Shown here piece after piece: positions 17,737 to 24,802 of a DNA stretch of 64,000 bases. Position 1 is the stretch's first letter; each line of letters starts with the position of its first letter. The position numbers were made by a program, and so were the translations under genes. This DNA is from a virus. A model generated the notes under the pieces. The model searched no databases. It was given only the letters and a program-made list of their open reading frames with translations, and had not been told where the DNA came from. The DNA is taken from the IMG/VR virus record IMGVR_UViG_3300028030_000005, positions 1 to 64,000 of that record; one strand, given 5' to 3'.

Positions 17737-18126
17737 TTATGTTAATTGATTGTATTTTTTTATTGATGATGCAACTTGTCGAAAGCTATTCGAGCGTTGA
17801 TATAGACTATCGACAAACGCTTGTAGTTTATCAAAGTCTTTTGTTTTGAAATATCCTTTACTATCAGCTATCAGATTGTCAACTAATCCATTGACACGAA
17901 TGTGATGAATCAATTTTCGCATTCGTGGACCGTTGACTTTAGCAATCTTTTTACCGTTTTTAATTCCCTTATTTGCAAGGAACGTGTTAGTCGCTCTTAT
18001 CATTTGCTTCATTGTGATGTATTCATCATAAGAGCGACGTTGCCACGCTTTAACAATAATTGGCAGAATTTGTTGTTTTTCAAATTCTGTTAACTCATTT
18101 GTGTAGGGTTCAAATGTTTTTACCAT
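17737..18126 (-). CDS. Hypothetical protein, possible winged helix, 129 aa
   Basis: A helical start (YTNELTEFEKQQILPIIVKA) is followed by a basic helix-turn-helix-like stretch (MKQMIRATNTFLANKG, then VNGPRMRKLIHHIRVNG) and a short wing. It resembles small phage DNA-binding proteins, but no family is certain. It shares one base with the ligase stop codon. Confidence 0.55.
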   Translation of the reverse strand: MVKTFEPYTNELTEFEKQQILPIIVKAWQRRSYDEYITMKQMIRATNTFLANKGIKNGKKIAKVNGPRMRKLIHHIRVNGLVDNLIADSKGYFKTKDFDKLQAFVDSLYQRSNSFRQVASSIKKYNQLT

Positions 18127-19223
18127 TATTCATAATCTCTAATTGCAACTACTACCGGAAATCTTGGCTTTCCGTCTGGAGTCCAATTTTGGAATCTTAC
18201 GGTAGCTTGCTTCCCGATATAAATGTCTTTGTTTCTCAATAATTCTTTCCAATAAGCGTGCGAACCTCGTGCATTTGCATCAAATCCGTCGAATTTAATG
18301 CGTCCCATCATTCCGCTACGATTTCCTGTACCCTCCTCAATATCAATAATCGTGAATTCTTGGTCGATGAATTCCTTTCTTTTTAATAGATTTCTGCTAC
18401 GACCATTTTTGTACTCACTATTTGATATTCGGATTATTTGTCCCTCGTATCCTTGTTCAAGGTATTGTTGATATAATTTATCTAACAGTGCACTTGTTTT
18501 GTTGGCCAGAAAGATGGTTTTCACTAACACAACCTTTCTCTGTGGAAATGCAAAGAGCTCTATCAGCGACTGATATCTCATAGCAAAACTTCCTGGAGCA
18601 TCGATATCATATACGTGATATTGTATCAAACTCTCTGCAAGTTCGATATCTTTTTCTGTTGGCTTTTGTTTGCGAACGATTGATGTTATTTTATTGAAAT
18701 CATCTTTGAGTTCGTGATTATATAATTCACCGTCAAGATAATAATTTTCAGGTAATCCTTCGAGAATTTTCTTGACTTCTTGTTCAATGTGCGGCACTGC
18801 TACAATTCGCTTTCCTTTGCGAGTGAATAATCCGTTTTTTGTACCTATACAACGGATTCCGTCCAATTTTGGCTGACTTGCTAATGGCTCATCATCACTC
18901 ACCTTACTTTCATAATCTCGCCACTTATGCGCTAACATAGGGTCTATTATGTGGACGTCGTCGATGAAATCAATGTGCGGAGTGTATCCTCGCTCTTGTT
19001 TCTTTTTCCATTTTGAAGTCGCTTCACGAACAGCTTGTTGTTTTGCAGTAACTTCATTCGACTTTCCTACATTTTTTGCAGTACAAACGGTCCATTTCGA
19101 AGTTGTTATCTGTCCATTGACGTATCCTTCGTGAGTACGATACTTATCGTCTCGCACTTCAATTGTCCATTGTTGAATTTTGCCGTTTTTTGCTCTTTTG
19201 TATAGTGTTTTCATATTAGTCAT
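18126..19223 (-). CDS. ATP-dependent DNA ligase with N-terminal WGR-like domain
   Basis: The nucleotidyltransferase motifs are KLDGIR with the adenylated Lys near residue 119, YLDGELYN near 195, GYEGQIIR near 265, and NLLKRKEF as motif V. A C-terminal OB fold ends in ATVRFQNWTPDGKPRFP. The first 80 residues (KTLYKRAKNGKIQQWTIEV, EGYVNGQITTSKW) resemble a WGR domain. The role is sealing nicks in replication and recombination. The ATG at 19221-19223 overlaps the upstream gene by 8 bases; an internal ATG at 19212-19214 is an alternative. Confidence 0.93.
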   Translation of the reverse strand: MTNMKTLYKRAKNGKIQQWTIEVRDDKYRTHEGYVNGQITTSKWTVCTAKNVGKSNEVTAKQQAVREATSKWKKKQERGYTPHIDFIDDVHIIDPMLAHKWRDYESKVSDDEPLASQPKLDGIRCIGTKNGLFTRKGKRIVAVPHIEQEVKKILEGLPENYYLDGELYNHELKDDFNKITSIVRKQKPTEKDIELAESLIQYHVYDIDAPGSFAMRYQSLIELFAFPQRKVVLVKTIFLANKTSALLDKLYQQYLEQGYEGQIIRISNSEYKNGRSRNLLKRKEFIDQEFTIIDIEEGTGNRSGMMGRIKFDGFDANARGSHAYWKELLRNKDIYIGKQATVRFQNWTPDGKPRFPVVVAIRDYE

Positions 19224-19500
19224 TGATTAAGAGTAGATTGTAAAGTCCGCACGTAGAGACGTATCGATATCCTGCGATGTCGCCACCACTCGTAGTGTCG
19301 ATTTTTGTACGAGTAAATGTTGCCGACTTTCCTGTTTTAAAATTTTTAATCTCTATAAGATGAGTTGGAACGACATCTCTCAACATCGATAATTCTTGAA
19401 CGAAGGTCGATGTTTCAGAATACCAACTAAATGCTTTGATATCGATTACTTGTCGATTTATGTCGTAAACGTCGTTTTCTAATATTGATAGTGCTGGCAT
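19216..19500 (-). CDS. Hypothetical protein, 94 aa
   Basis: The start is taken as the ATG at 19498-19500 (MPALSILEND), which sits 1 base after the stop of the 59-aa gene upstream. A longer frame from a TTG at 19516-19518 would overlap that gene. Beta-rich, with no recognised family. It overlaps the ligase start by 8 bases. Confidence 0.58.
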   Translation of the reverse strand: MPALSILENDVYDINRQVIDIKAFSWYSETSTFVQELSMLRDVVPTHLIEIKNFKTGKSATFTRTKIDTTSGGDIAGYRYVSTCGLYNLLLIND

Positions 19501-19501
19501 A

Positions 19502-19681
19502 TTATTGGTTTTTAGCAATTCTCATATCTCTAAACACCTCACCACGTAAGAGTCCGTGCTCTGCTCGAAATTGGTCAATCTTTTGGCTTAGACGAGTATT
19601 AAATTCTCTAACAGTGATTTCTTTACGAGTACATTTTTTCAATTGCTCGTTTTCGTACTTGATTAAATCTTGAATTGTCAT
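19502..19681 (-). CDS. Small hypothetical protein, 59 aa
   Basis: ATG at 19679-19681 and TAA at 19502-19504. The sequence starts MTIQDLIKYENEQLKKC and is helical and charged, suggesting a coiled-coil or small adaptor. It is preceded by a TAAAAA leader, is the first gene after promoter copy 5, and abuts the next gene by a single base. This context is the main support. Confidence 0.62.
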   Translation of the reverse strand: MTIQDLIKYENEQLKKCTRKEITVREFNTRLSQKIDQFRAEHGLLRGEVFRDMRIAKNQ

Positions 19682-19698
19682 AACTATTGGTTTTTATT

Positions 19699-19745
19699 GA
19701 TTTCTACACCATAAAGATACTCAATAGTTATCTTTTATGCAACAG
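19699..19745 (-). promoter_or_regulatory. Early-type promoter (family copy 5)
   Basis: The minus strand reads CTGTTGCATAAAAGATA, then TTGAGTATCTTTATGG and TGTAGAAATC. Its GCATAA supplies the last codon and the stop (19735-19737) of the gene upstream. It reads into the 59-aa gene and the ligase operon. Confidence 0.82.
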
Positions 19746-19968
19746 TTTTTCGAATTATTTTAAAAATTTTTTCAACATCTGTTAATTTAACACTGCCGTT
19801 GTGATATTGCAGGGCGATAACAAACCCGTGCTCAGACTGAAATTTCTGTCGCACGGGTCGATTACACACACTAACTAAATAAATCCACGGATAATTATTG
19901 ACAAACTTGAGATGAATTCCGATAGATTTTAATCTATTATAAAGTACGTCAAGTTCATTCACGCTCAA
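19735..19968 (-). CDS. Hypothetical protein, 77 aa
   Basis: A small basic alpha/beta protein (YNRLKSIGIHLKFVNNYPWIY). No family recognised. It overlaps the dNMP kinase by 14 bases at its start, and its stop codon lies inside promoter copy 5. Confidence 0.55.
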   Translation of the reverse strand: MSVNELDVLYNRLKSIGIHLKFVNNYPWIYLVSVCNRPVRQKFQSEHGFVIALQYHNGSVKLTDVEKIFKIIRKTVA

Positions 19969-20842
19969 AAATATACTTTTTAACTTGTAACAGTCCTAAC
20001 TCCTCGTCGCGTTGATTCAACTCATTGAATGTGACTAAATCTTTTGTTTTATCCTTAGATGAGCGTTCGTAACGCAGATATCTTGTGATTGATGGCGACT
20101 GCACCCACATCATATCTGCAAGTGGAAATGTTTTGAGTATCTCTACTTGACGAACTCCACTAACAACTACAAAATCATATGAACGAGCTGCCTTAGTAAT
20201 CTCTGCAACTATTGGTTGCAACAATTCCGGATGTCCTTGCAAATGTTTTCTCTCTGTCGCAGATACGTATTGCTTAACAATATCTGAAACTTCGAGTAAA
20301 ATTACTTTCTTGCCTCTGGCGAGTAGTTCTTTGTAATATCCACGAGCAACAGTAGATTTGCCACTTCTCATATAACCACAAACAAAAGCAATGTTAAAAT
20401 CCTTAACATTGGGATTGATTTGTTGTGGTTTTTCAATTTTCTCAAATTCAATCTTACTCAAATCAACGTCAATTCGAAACGGACTTTCGTACGACACAGT
20501 AGCTCCGTTTTCGCCATCCTCTAATACAGTACATTTTGAAAGTTGAAATCGGTCAACTAACTTTTCGGCAATCATCTCACACGACATCTGTCCAAAATCT
20601 GCTAATTGCAATTCGTCGTCCCACCAACTTTCGTGTAAAAATTTATACATTTGGTTTTGTAGGTCGATAATCTCAATATCTCTATCAGCGTGACTCACAT
20701 ACTTTTCAGCAGTGATTTTGAATATATGTCTATGTACGAATTGTAAGTATCCTTGATTCTTATGATACTTTGTTTTCGTTACTCCTGGCCACGCGTGAAT
20801 TCCGGGCATTTGAAAGTTTACTACTACATTAGTTGTTTTCAC
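19955..20842 (-). CDS. Deoxynucleoside monophosphate kinase with an N-terminal HRHxF domain
   Basis: Counting from a GTG at 20840-20842, Walker A GYMRSGKST is at about 156-164 and an NMP-kinase-like core follows (VVVSGVRQVEILKTFP, RYLRYERSSKDKTK). The N-terminal part (VVVNFQMPGIHAWPG, FVHRHIFKITAEKYVSHADR, DIEIIDLQ) is a conserved phage and bacterial domain that precedes or stands beside such kinases. The product should phosphorylate dNMPs for phage DNA synthesis. The start is uncertain: the frame is open to 20941, but GTG 20842 gives a 14-base overlap with the deaminase gene and keeps the whole N-terminal domain. Confidence 0.78.
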   Translation of the reverse strand: MKTTNVVVNFQMPGIHAWPGVTKTKYHKNQGYLQFVHRHIFKITAEKYVSHADRDIEIIDLQNQMYKFLHESWWDDELQLADFGQMSCEMIAEKLVDRFQLSKCTVLEDGENGATVSYESPFRIDVDLSKIEFEKIEKPQQINPNVKDFNIAFVCGYMRSGKSTVARGYYKELLARGKKVILLEVSDIVKQYVSATERKHLQGHPELLQPIVAEITKAARSYDFVVVSGVRQVEILKTFPLADMMWVQSPSITRYLRYERSSKDKTKDLVTFNELNQRDEELGLLQVKKYIFERE

Positions 20843-21347
20843 GTTGCTTATCTTTTTGAAATTGTCCGTTATATAAGTCATCTTTATCAACAGCATCGTG
20901 TTGATATACAAGTGCTTGCGCAATTCTCGCACCATATTCAATTACAATCGGAACAAAAACTTGCATAACTGTTCCCATTTGTTCTGTCTCAAATCCAGGG
21001 TCAAAAACACTGGAATGTAGGTTTACACCATTTCTCAATAAAGAGCTGCGTTGACGGATTAGCAACGTTCGATTGTCTGGAATTTTACATCCTTGTTCAA
21101 ATGTTACGTCATATACTCCTGGCTCCAACACCCAAACGGCATTTTCTAATCCAATTTCTTTTCCAGATTGTTTCGGAACCAGCTCTTTTTGTCCGAGTTT
21201 AGTCTTTCCTTTCTCAGGAATAATACCTCCACCATAAATTCTTTGAATTTTGAGTACGTTAAGGTCGATTCCTACTTGTTGAATGTTGTCATCACGTAAC
21301 TGCCCTGTGATAATACCTTCGTTTACAATTTGTCTTGCTGTTAACAT
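20829..21347 (-). CDS. dCTP deaminase/dUTPase-family protein
   Basis: The 172 residues show the trimeric dUTPase/dCTP deaminase core: LLIRQRSSLLRNGVNLHSS, then VFDPGFETEQMG as the active-site loop, and VIEYGARIAQALVYQ as the final strand. Loop and length favour a dCTP deaminase-type enzyme, but a dUTPase cannot be excluded. It sits among nucleotide genes and would supply dUMP for dTMP synthesis or lower dUTP. Confidence 0.8.
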   Translation of the reverse strand: MLTARQIVNEGIITGQLRDDNIQQVGIDLNVLKIQRIYGGGIIPEKGKTKLGQKELVPKQSGKEIGLENAVWVLEPGVYDVTFEQGCKIPDNRTLLIRQRSSLLRNGVNLHSSVFDPGFETEQMGTVMQVFVPIVIEYGARIAQALVYQHDAVDKDDLYNGQFQKDKQRENN

Positions 21348-21348
21348 A

Positions 21349-21891
21349 TTATTTATTTTTATTTAAAATTTTAACATAAGGTAGATTGCGATAAACTTGA
21401 TTTCCGAATGAATTTTGTAAATCCATACCAAAGCCATATAACCACAATCCGTCTTTCACGATTCGTCCTATATAATCTACGTGAAACTCTGCACTTTCAC
21501 GTTTTAATAAAGCAGACGTTCTTACAATAGCACCTTTCTTTTCAAATAACTGCTTTATTTTAATCATCGTTTCTGCCGTATCTACAATATCATCGAATAA
21601 AATCACTTGTGTACCGCTTTTAATGTTTTTTGGCATATTTTCTATTTTTAGTTTTCCTTTCGAAAATATGCCGTTATAACTCGATGCTTTGATATACTCG
21701 ACTTCTATCGGAACAGTTACTTTTGACAATACTAAGTTCATCCACGGAACCGCTCCACTCAATATCCCAACAGCAACTACATTTGATAAGCTGAATTGCT
21801 CATAATATTCGTTGATACTGTTTGCAACCCTTTCAGCGTATTGATTAATTCGCTTAAATCCTACTAATGTTTTGTCGTTATTTATTTTCAT
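21349..21891 (-). CDS. Phosphoribosyltransferase (hypoxanthine/guanine type)
   Basis: The PRPP-binding motif VILFDDIVDTAETM lies near residues 93-106, preceded by the PRTase beta strand VEYIKASSYNG and the SGAVPW loop. At 180 residues it fits HPRT-like enzymes. Adjacent FolE/QueE/QueD genes suggest purine or deazapurine salvage, but substrate choice cannot be read from the sequence. It overlaps FolE by 4 bases. Confidence 0.82.
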   Translation of the reverse strand: MKINNDKTLVGFKRINQYAERVANSINEYYEQFSLSNVVAVGILSGAVPWMNLVLSKVTVPIEVEYIKASSYNGIFSKGKLKIENMPKNIKSGTQVILFDDIVDTAETMIKIKQLFEKKGAIVRTSALLKRESAEFHVDYIGRIVKDGLWLYGFGMDLQNSFGNQVYRNLPYVKILNKNK

Positions 21892-22544
21892 CTTTTGCGT
21901 GCTTTATCAATCAAACTGAATAATTCATTTCTCGATGCTGTGACATCAAAGAAATAGCCACTCAATTGTGATGTCATCATTGTACTGTCGTGATGAAGTT
22001 GACGACACTTAACACATCCGTGTTGTGCTTCAATTACGACAGCGATTCCACGATTACCTTTAATCAATTGGTCGAGTTTGTCGTGAATTTGTTTAGTCAA
22101 TCCTTCTTGTAGCTGCGGTCTTTTTGCATACCAGTTCACAATACGATTGAGTTTAGATAATCCAATCACAAGGTCGTCAGGACCTGTACCTGGAATGTAT
22201 GCAACGTGAGCAAGTCCTTCAACTTCTCTGTGATGATGACTACACATTGAATGAACCGGAATGTTTGTTTGGATTACTAATCCATTATATCCTTCATCAT
22301 TTGGAAATGCTGTTACTTTTGGCATCGGATTGACACATCCCCAGATGAAGTCATCAACAAAAGACTTTGCGTATCGATACGGTGTCTTTTTGGTGTTTTC
22401 ATCAGCTTGCCAATCAAATCCCAATGCAGTTAAAAAATCACCGTAGTGTTTAGCTGCTTCGTCAATCATTTGTTGTTTTTCTGCTTCTGTACGAACCAGA
22501 TTGCCATTCGCTCTTTCGAGCAATTTTAATTCTTTGCTATTCAT
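21888..22544 (-). CDS. folE: GTP cyclohydrolase I (FolE)
   Basis: The T-fold signature is present: VHSMCSHHHREVEGLAHVAY with Cys101 and His104 as zinc ligands, IGLSKLNRIVNWYAKRPQ (about 127-144), and a third ligand Cys177 in QHGCVKCR with His175 beside it. The usual CEHH is CSHH here. The enzyme converts GTP to dihydroneopterin triphosphate, the first step to 7-deazaguanines. Its neighbours QueE and QueD point to this role rather than folate synthesis. It overlaps the phosphoribosyltransferase by 4 bases. Confidence 0.92.
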   Translation of the reverse strand: MNSKELKLLERANGNLVRTEAEKQQMIDEAAKHYGDFLTALGFDWQADENTKKTPYRYAKSFVDDFIWGCVNPMPKVTAFPNDEGYNGLVIQTNIPVHSMCSHHHREVEGLAHVAYIPGTGPDDLVIGLSKLNRIVNWYAKRPQLQEGLTKQIHDKLDQLIKGNRGIAVVIEAQHGCVKCRQLHHDSTMMTSQLSGYFFDVTASRNELFSLIDKARKR

Positions 22545-22561
22545 CTTAAAACTTATTTTTA

Positions 22562-23317
22562 TTAAACTCCTCTTTTATTACCGTACGCAACTATATGAAT
22601 ACGGTCAGTGTAATTATATCCGTTTTGCCACGCATATTGCATAAGCCATCCGCGCGTTTTTTGAAGCTCATCATTCGTTCCTCCAGCAGGCATCAACCAA
22701 ACTTTTTCGTTTGGAATGTGTAATTTCTGCTGAAGTTCTTGTAATTCTTGCAACATCTGAGTATTTGAAATTACTGGTTTGAGTTGATAGTCCCGAGAGT
22801 CTATCATACTATATAACATCGCATCATAATTCTTGCGATTGGTTTCGTGTAATTTATAGTGTGTAGATGTAACTTTTTTACCGTCTGGTGCAGCAGTTCC
22901 TATTCTCGGACTACTATTCGATAACTTTGGACTCAATGACAGTAAATCCACTTTCAGTCCTTCGACAAACTTGCTTCCTTCAGTTTCTAATGTTACGTAA
23001 TGGTCGTAAGACTTTGCGATGTGAATCAAATCTTTTAGCAGTTTTTCGTGTAACGTCGGACTACCTCCAGTAATCATCGTATGTTTTATCTGTGGATTTT
23101 GCTTATAAATTGCAATCACGTCGTTAAGTGTGAATGAGCCCTTCTCTGGATTCCAGCTTGTATATGCACTATCACAGAAATCTGTATCGCTGAATTGACA
23201 TCTTAACGGACATCCTGTTGTTCTTATTAAGATGTGTGGGATTCCAGTCAGTTTACCTTCACTTTGTAAACACGGATACACTTCAACTATTGGCTGTGGC
23301 TTCTGATATTTTGTCAT
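22562..23317 (-). CDS. queE: 7-carboxy-7-deazaguanine synthase (QueE)
   Basis: A radical SAM protein of 251 residues. The N-terminal YPCLQSEGKLTGIPHILIRT is typical of QueE (substrate loop). The cluster-binding cysteines are Cys36, Cys40 and Cys48 (GCPLRCQFSDTDFCDSAY), spacing C-x3-C-x7-C instead of the normal C-x3-C-x2-C. MITGGSPTLH and TLETEGS are the GGEP-like and ETxG motifs. It should convert carboxy-tetrahydropterin to 7-carboxy-7-deazaguanine. It overlaps the unknown gene upstream by 35 bases. Confidence 0.9.
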   Translation of the reverse strand: MTKYQKPQPIVEVYPCLQSEGKLTGIPHILIRTTGCPLRCQFSDTDFCDSAYTSWNPEKGSFTLNDVIAIYKQNPQIKHTMITGGSPTLHEKLLKDLIHIAKSYDHYVTLETEGSKFVEGLKVDLLSLSPKLSNSSPRIGTAAPDGKKVTSTHYKLHETNRKNYDAMLYSMIDSRDYQLKPVISNTQMLQELQELQQKLHIPNEKVWLMPAGGTNDELQKTRGWLMQYAWQNGYNYTDRIHIVAYGNKRGV

Positions 23318-23630
23318 CTAAATATTTTTTGAATTCGTTTAATTTTTTATGTGCAGTGGCTAAATCTGCTACTGCAGCCGCTTTAACGGTCGTAGCAAAT
23401 TCCTCATTACCTGGAAATTTTTCTCCAGCAGGAATAACAATCCCACTTGGAGTCGTTATATCGTGCTTTCTTACAGGAATGATGAATACTTCATAATCTA
23501 ATGCAGGAGTAAATTCACCATCGCGACGCGAATAAATCGCAATTGACTTTCCTGAAGCTGCGTGTAGTTCTCGATATTCTTGTTGATAAGTAAATCGATT
23601 TTTTCTTAATGTTTTTTGTAGTGTGACCAT
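23283..23630 (-). CDS. Hypothetical protein inside the 7-deazaguanine cluster, 115 aa
   Basis: A basic, beta-rich N-terminus (RFTYQQEYRELHAASGKSIA) leads into YEVFIIPVRK and a helical C-terminus. Small proteins of this look occur in many Bacteroidota phages, but I know no function. It is the first gene behind the duplicated promoter at 23638-23697 and overlaps QueE by 35 bases, so its output is tied to the modification pathway. Confidence 0.6.
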   Translation of the reverse strand: MVTLQKTLRKNRFTYQQEYRELHAASGKSIAIYSRRDGEFTPALDYEVFIIPVRKHDITTPSGIVIPAGEKFPGNEEFATTVKAAAVADLATAHKKLNEFKKYLDDKISEATANS

Positions 23631-23637
23631 TCTATAT

Positions 23638-23681
23638 GTTTTGTGTAAAGATACTAAATGTTTTGTGTAAAGATACTAAAT
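23638..23681. repeat. Perfect 22-bp tandem duplication in the promoter
   Basis: Two directly adjacent identical 22-base units (23638-23659 and 23660-23681), each containing GTGTAAAGATACTAAAT on the plus strand. The unit covers the -7 box and the transcription start area. Identity of the copies suggests a recent duplication. Confidence 0.85.
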
Positions 23682-23697
23682 GTTTATCTTTTTTACA
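23638..23697 (-). promoter_or_regulatory. Early-type promoter with doubled -7 box (family copy 6)
   Basis: The minus strand reads GTTGTAAAAAAGATA, then TTTAGTATCTTTACAC, followed by a second TTTAGTATCTTTACAC 22 nt downstream. The first TATCTTTA is spaced correctly from the TTG; the second has no TTG of its own at the right distance. It reads into the 23283-23630 gene, QueE and FolE. Confidence 0.76.
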
Positions 23698-23700
23698 ACA

Positions 23701-24270
23701 TTAAAAAGAGACCTTACAATGTGATTTTGGCGTCTCCCAAAATTCAACTGCACTCACGACTACACCAATTTTCTGCATTTTCTCGCGTGCAATGTCCAAT
23801 AACCAACTGGTTAAATTTTCGCTTGTAGGAACGAAATCAACAAAAACCATTCCTTCGTACTTCTCATATACTGCAGGATGAACCGATTGTAATTGGTTTA
23901 AGTCAGGAAGCCAAAATCCTTGTGAAAATTTGTGTAGTTTATTGAAATCAAGCTTTCCGTCCTTACATAATTCCGGTACCTCGTGCCAAATAATAGGGTC
24001 GTTGATGTCCATAATAAATTTGTGGTCGAGCGTATCATCAATAAAATCTTTGAACCATCCTAAGTGCTTGAAGTCAGTTACCATTCCTCCTTCTAATATA
24101 GGAGCTTTCAGATGTACTTTGATTTTTCCTTGATGTCCGTGTAGATGGCGGCACTTTAAGCATTGGTCTCCATTTGAAGTGTATTCACTGTTTAATTTTT
24201 GGTTGTGGACTCTATGTCCATAACAGAAATCGAATTGTTTGTCGATTTCCCACATTCTTTGATTTTCCAT
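23701..24270 (-). CDS. queD: 6-carboxytetrahydropterin synthase (QueD)
   Basis: A 189-residue QueD/PTPS fold protein. Zinc ligands appear as His19 (CYGHRVHN) and His44/His46 in CRHLHGH, with Cys40 in the catalytic Cys position. MVTDFKHLGWF and LDHKF are the expected following motifs, and PTSENLTSWLL gives the conserved Glu. It converts dihydroneopterin triphosphate to carboxytetrahydropterin, between FolE and QueE. It is longer than bacterial QueD (about 120) because of an insertion near 105-140. Confidence 0.92.
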   Translation of the reverse strand: MENQRMWEIDKQFDFCYGHRVHNQKLNSEYTSNGDQCLKCRHLHGHQGKIKVHLKAPILEGGMVTDFKHLGWFKDFIDDTLDHKFIMDINDPIIWHEVPELCKDGKLDFNKLHKFSQGFWLPDLNQLQSVHPAVYEKYEGMVFVDFVPTSENLTSWLLDIAREKMQKIGVVVSAVEFWETPKSHCKVSF

Positions 24271-24283
24271 TCTTTATTGTTTT

Positions 24284-24802
24284 TTATAAAATTCTTGCAA
24301 TGTTTTTAATTAATATAGGCACAATCTTACTACTGTGTCGGAATTTAACCTCTACCACATCTTTTGAGTGGTCTATTATAACAGCATTCGGACTATCATA
24401 AAATCTATTGCGAATAAAAGTGTTGTCAATTATATGCCCAATACGTATTCGCTCGCCGTCTTTGATTTTTATCTCTGATGTTGTTGCAAAATAATTTATC
24501 ACATCCCACTTACGAAATTCTTGAATCTCTTGTTGATTTCTGTACAGAAAGTTCGGTAATCCAAACTCTCTATAAACCAATGCATATATTCGTGTTTTTT
24601 CATCATCGTTAGAGAATATAGTAGGTAATCCATTTCTGGTTGCGATGTCGTTTATTTTTTGCTTTTTGTGCTGCATCACTCTTTGATGATACTTTTTGTC
24701 TTTTACAATTGGATATATCTTTTTACGTAATTCTGCGTTGATATACTCTATTTGAAGTGATTCTAAATATTGAAATAATGTTTGATGTCTTGTTTTGCTC
24801 AT
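24284..24802 (-). CDS. Hypothetical protein, 172 aa
   Basis: A very basic N-terminal half (KIYPIVKDKKYHQRVMQHKK) and a beta-rich C-terminal half (IKIKDGERIRIGHIIDN). It may bind nucleic acid; no family recognised. It overlaps the primase by 4 bases and lies between the primase and QueD. Confidence 0.58.
   Translation of the reverse strand: MSKTRHQTLFQYLESLQIEYINAELRKKIYPIVKDKKYHQRVMQHKKQKINDIATRNGLPTIFSNDDEKTRIYALVYREFGLPNFLYRNQQEIQEFRKWDVINYFATTSEIKIKDGERIRIGHIIDNTFIRNRFYDSPNAVIIDHSKDVVEVKFRHSSKIVPILIKNIARIL

Noticed and set aside
16428-24270. QueC or QueF homologues among the nucleotide genes
   Set aside because: No SGGxDS-type PP-loop for QueC and no QueF signature was found in this region; the T-fold protein is FolE and the other is QueD.
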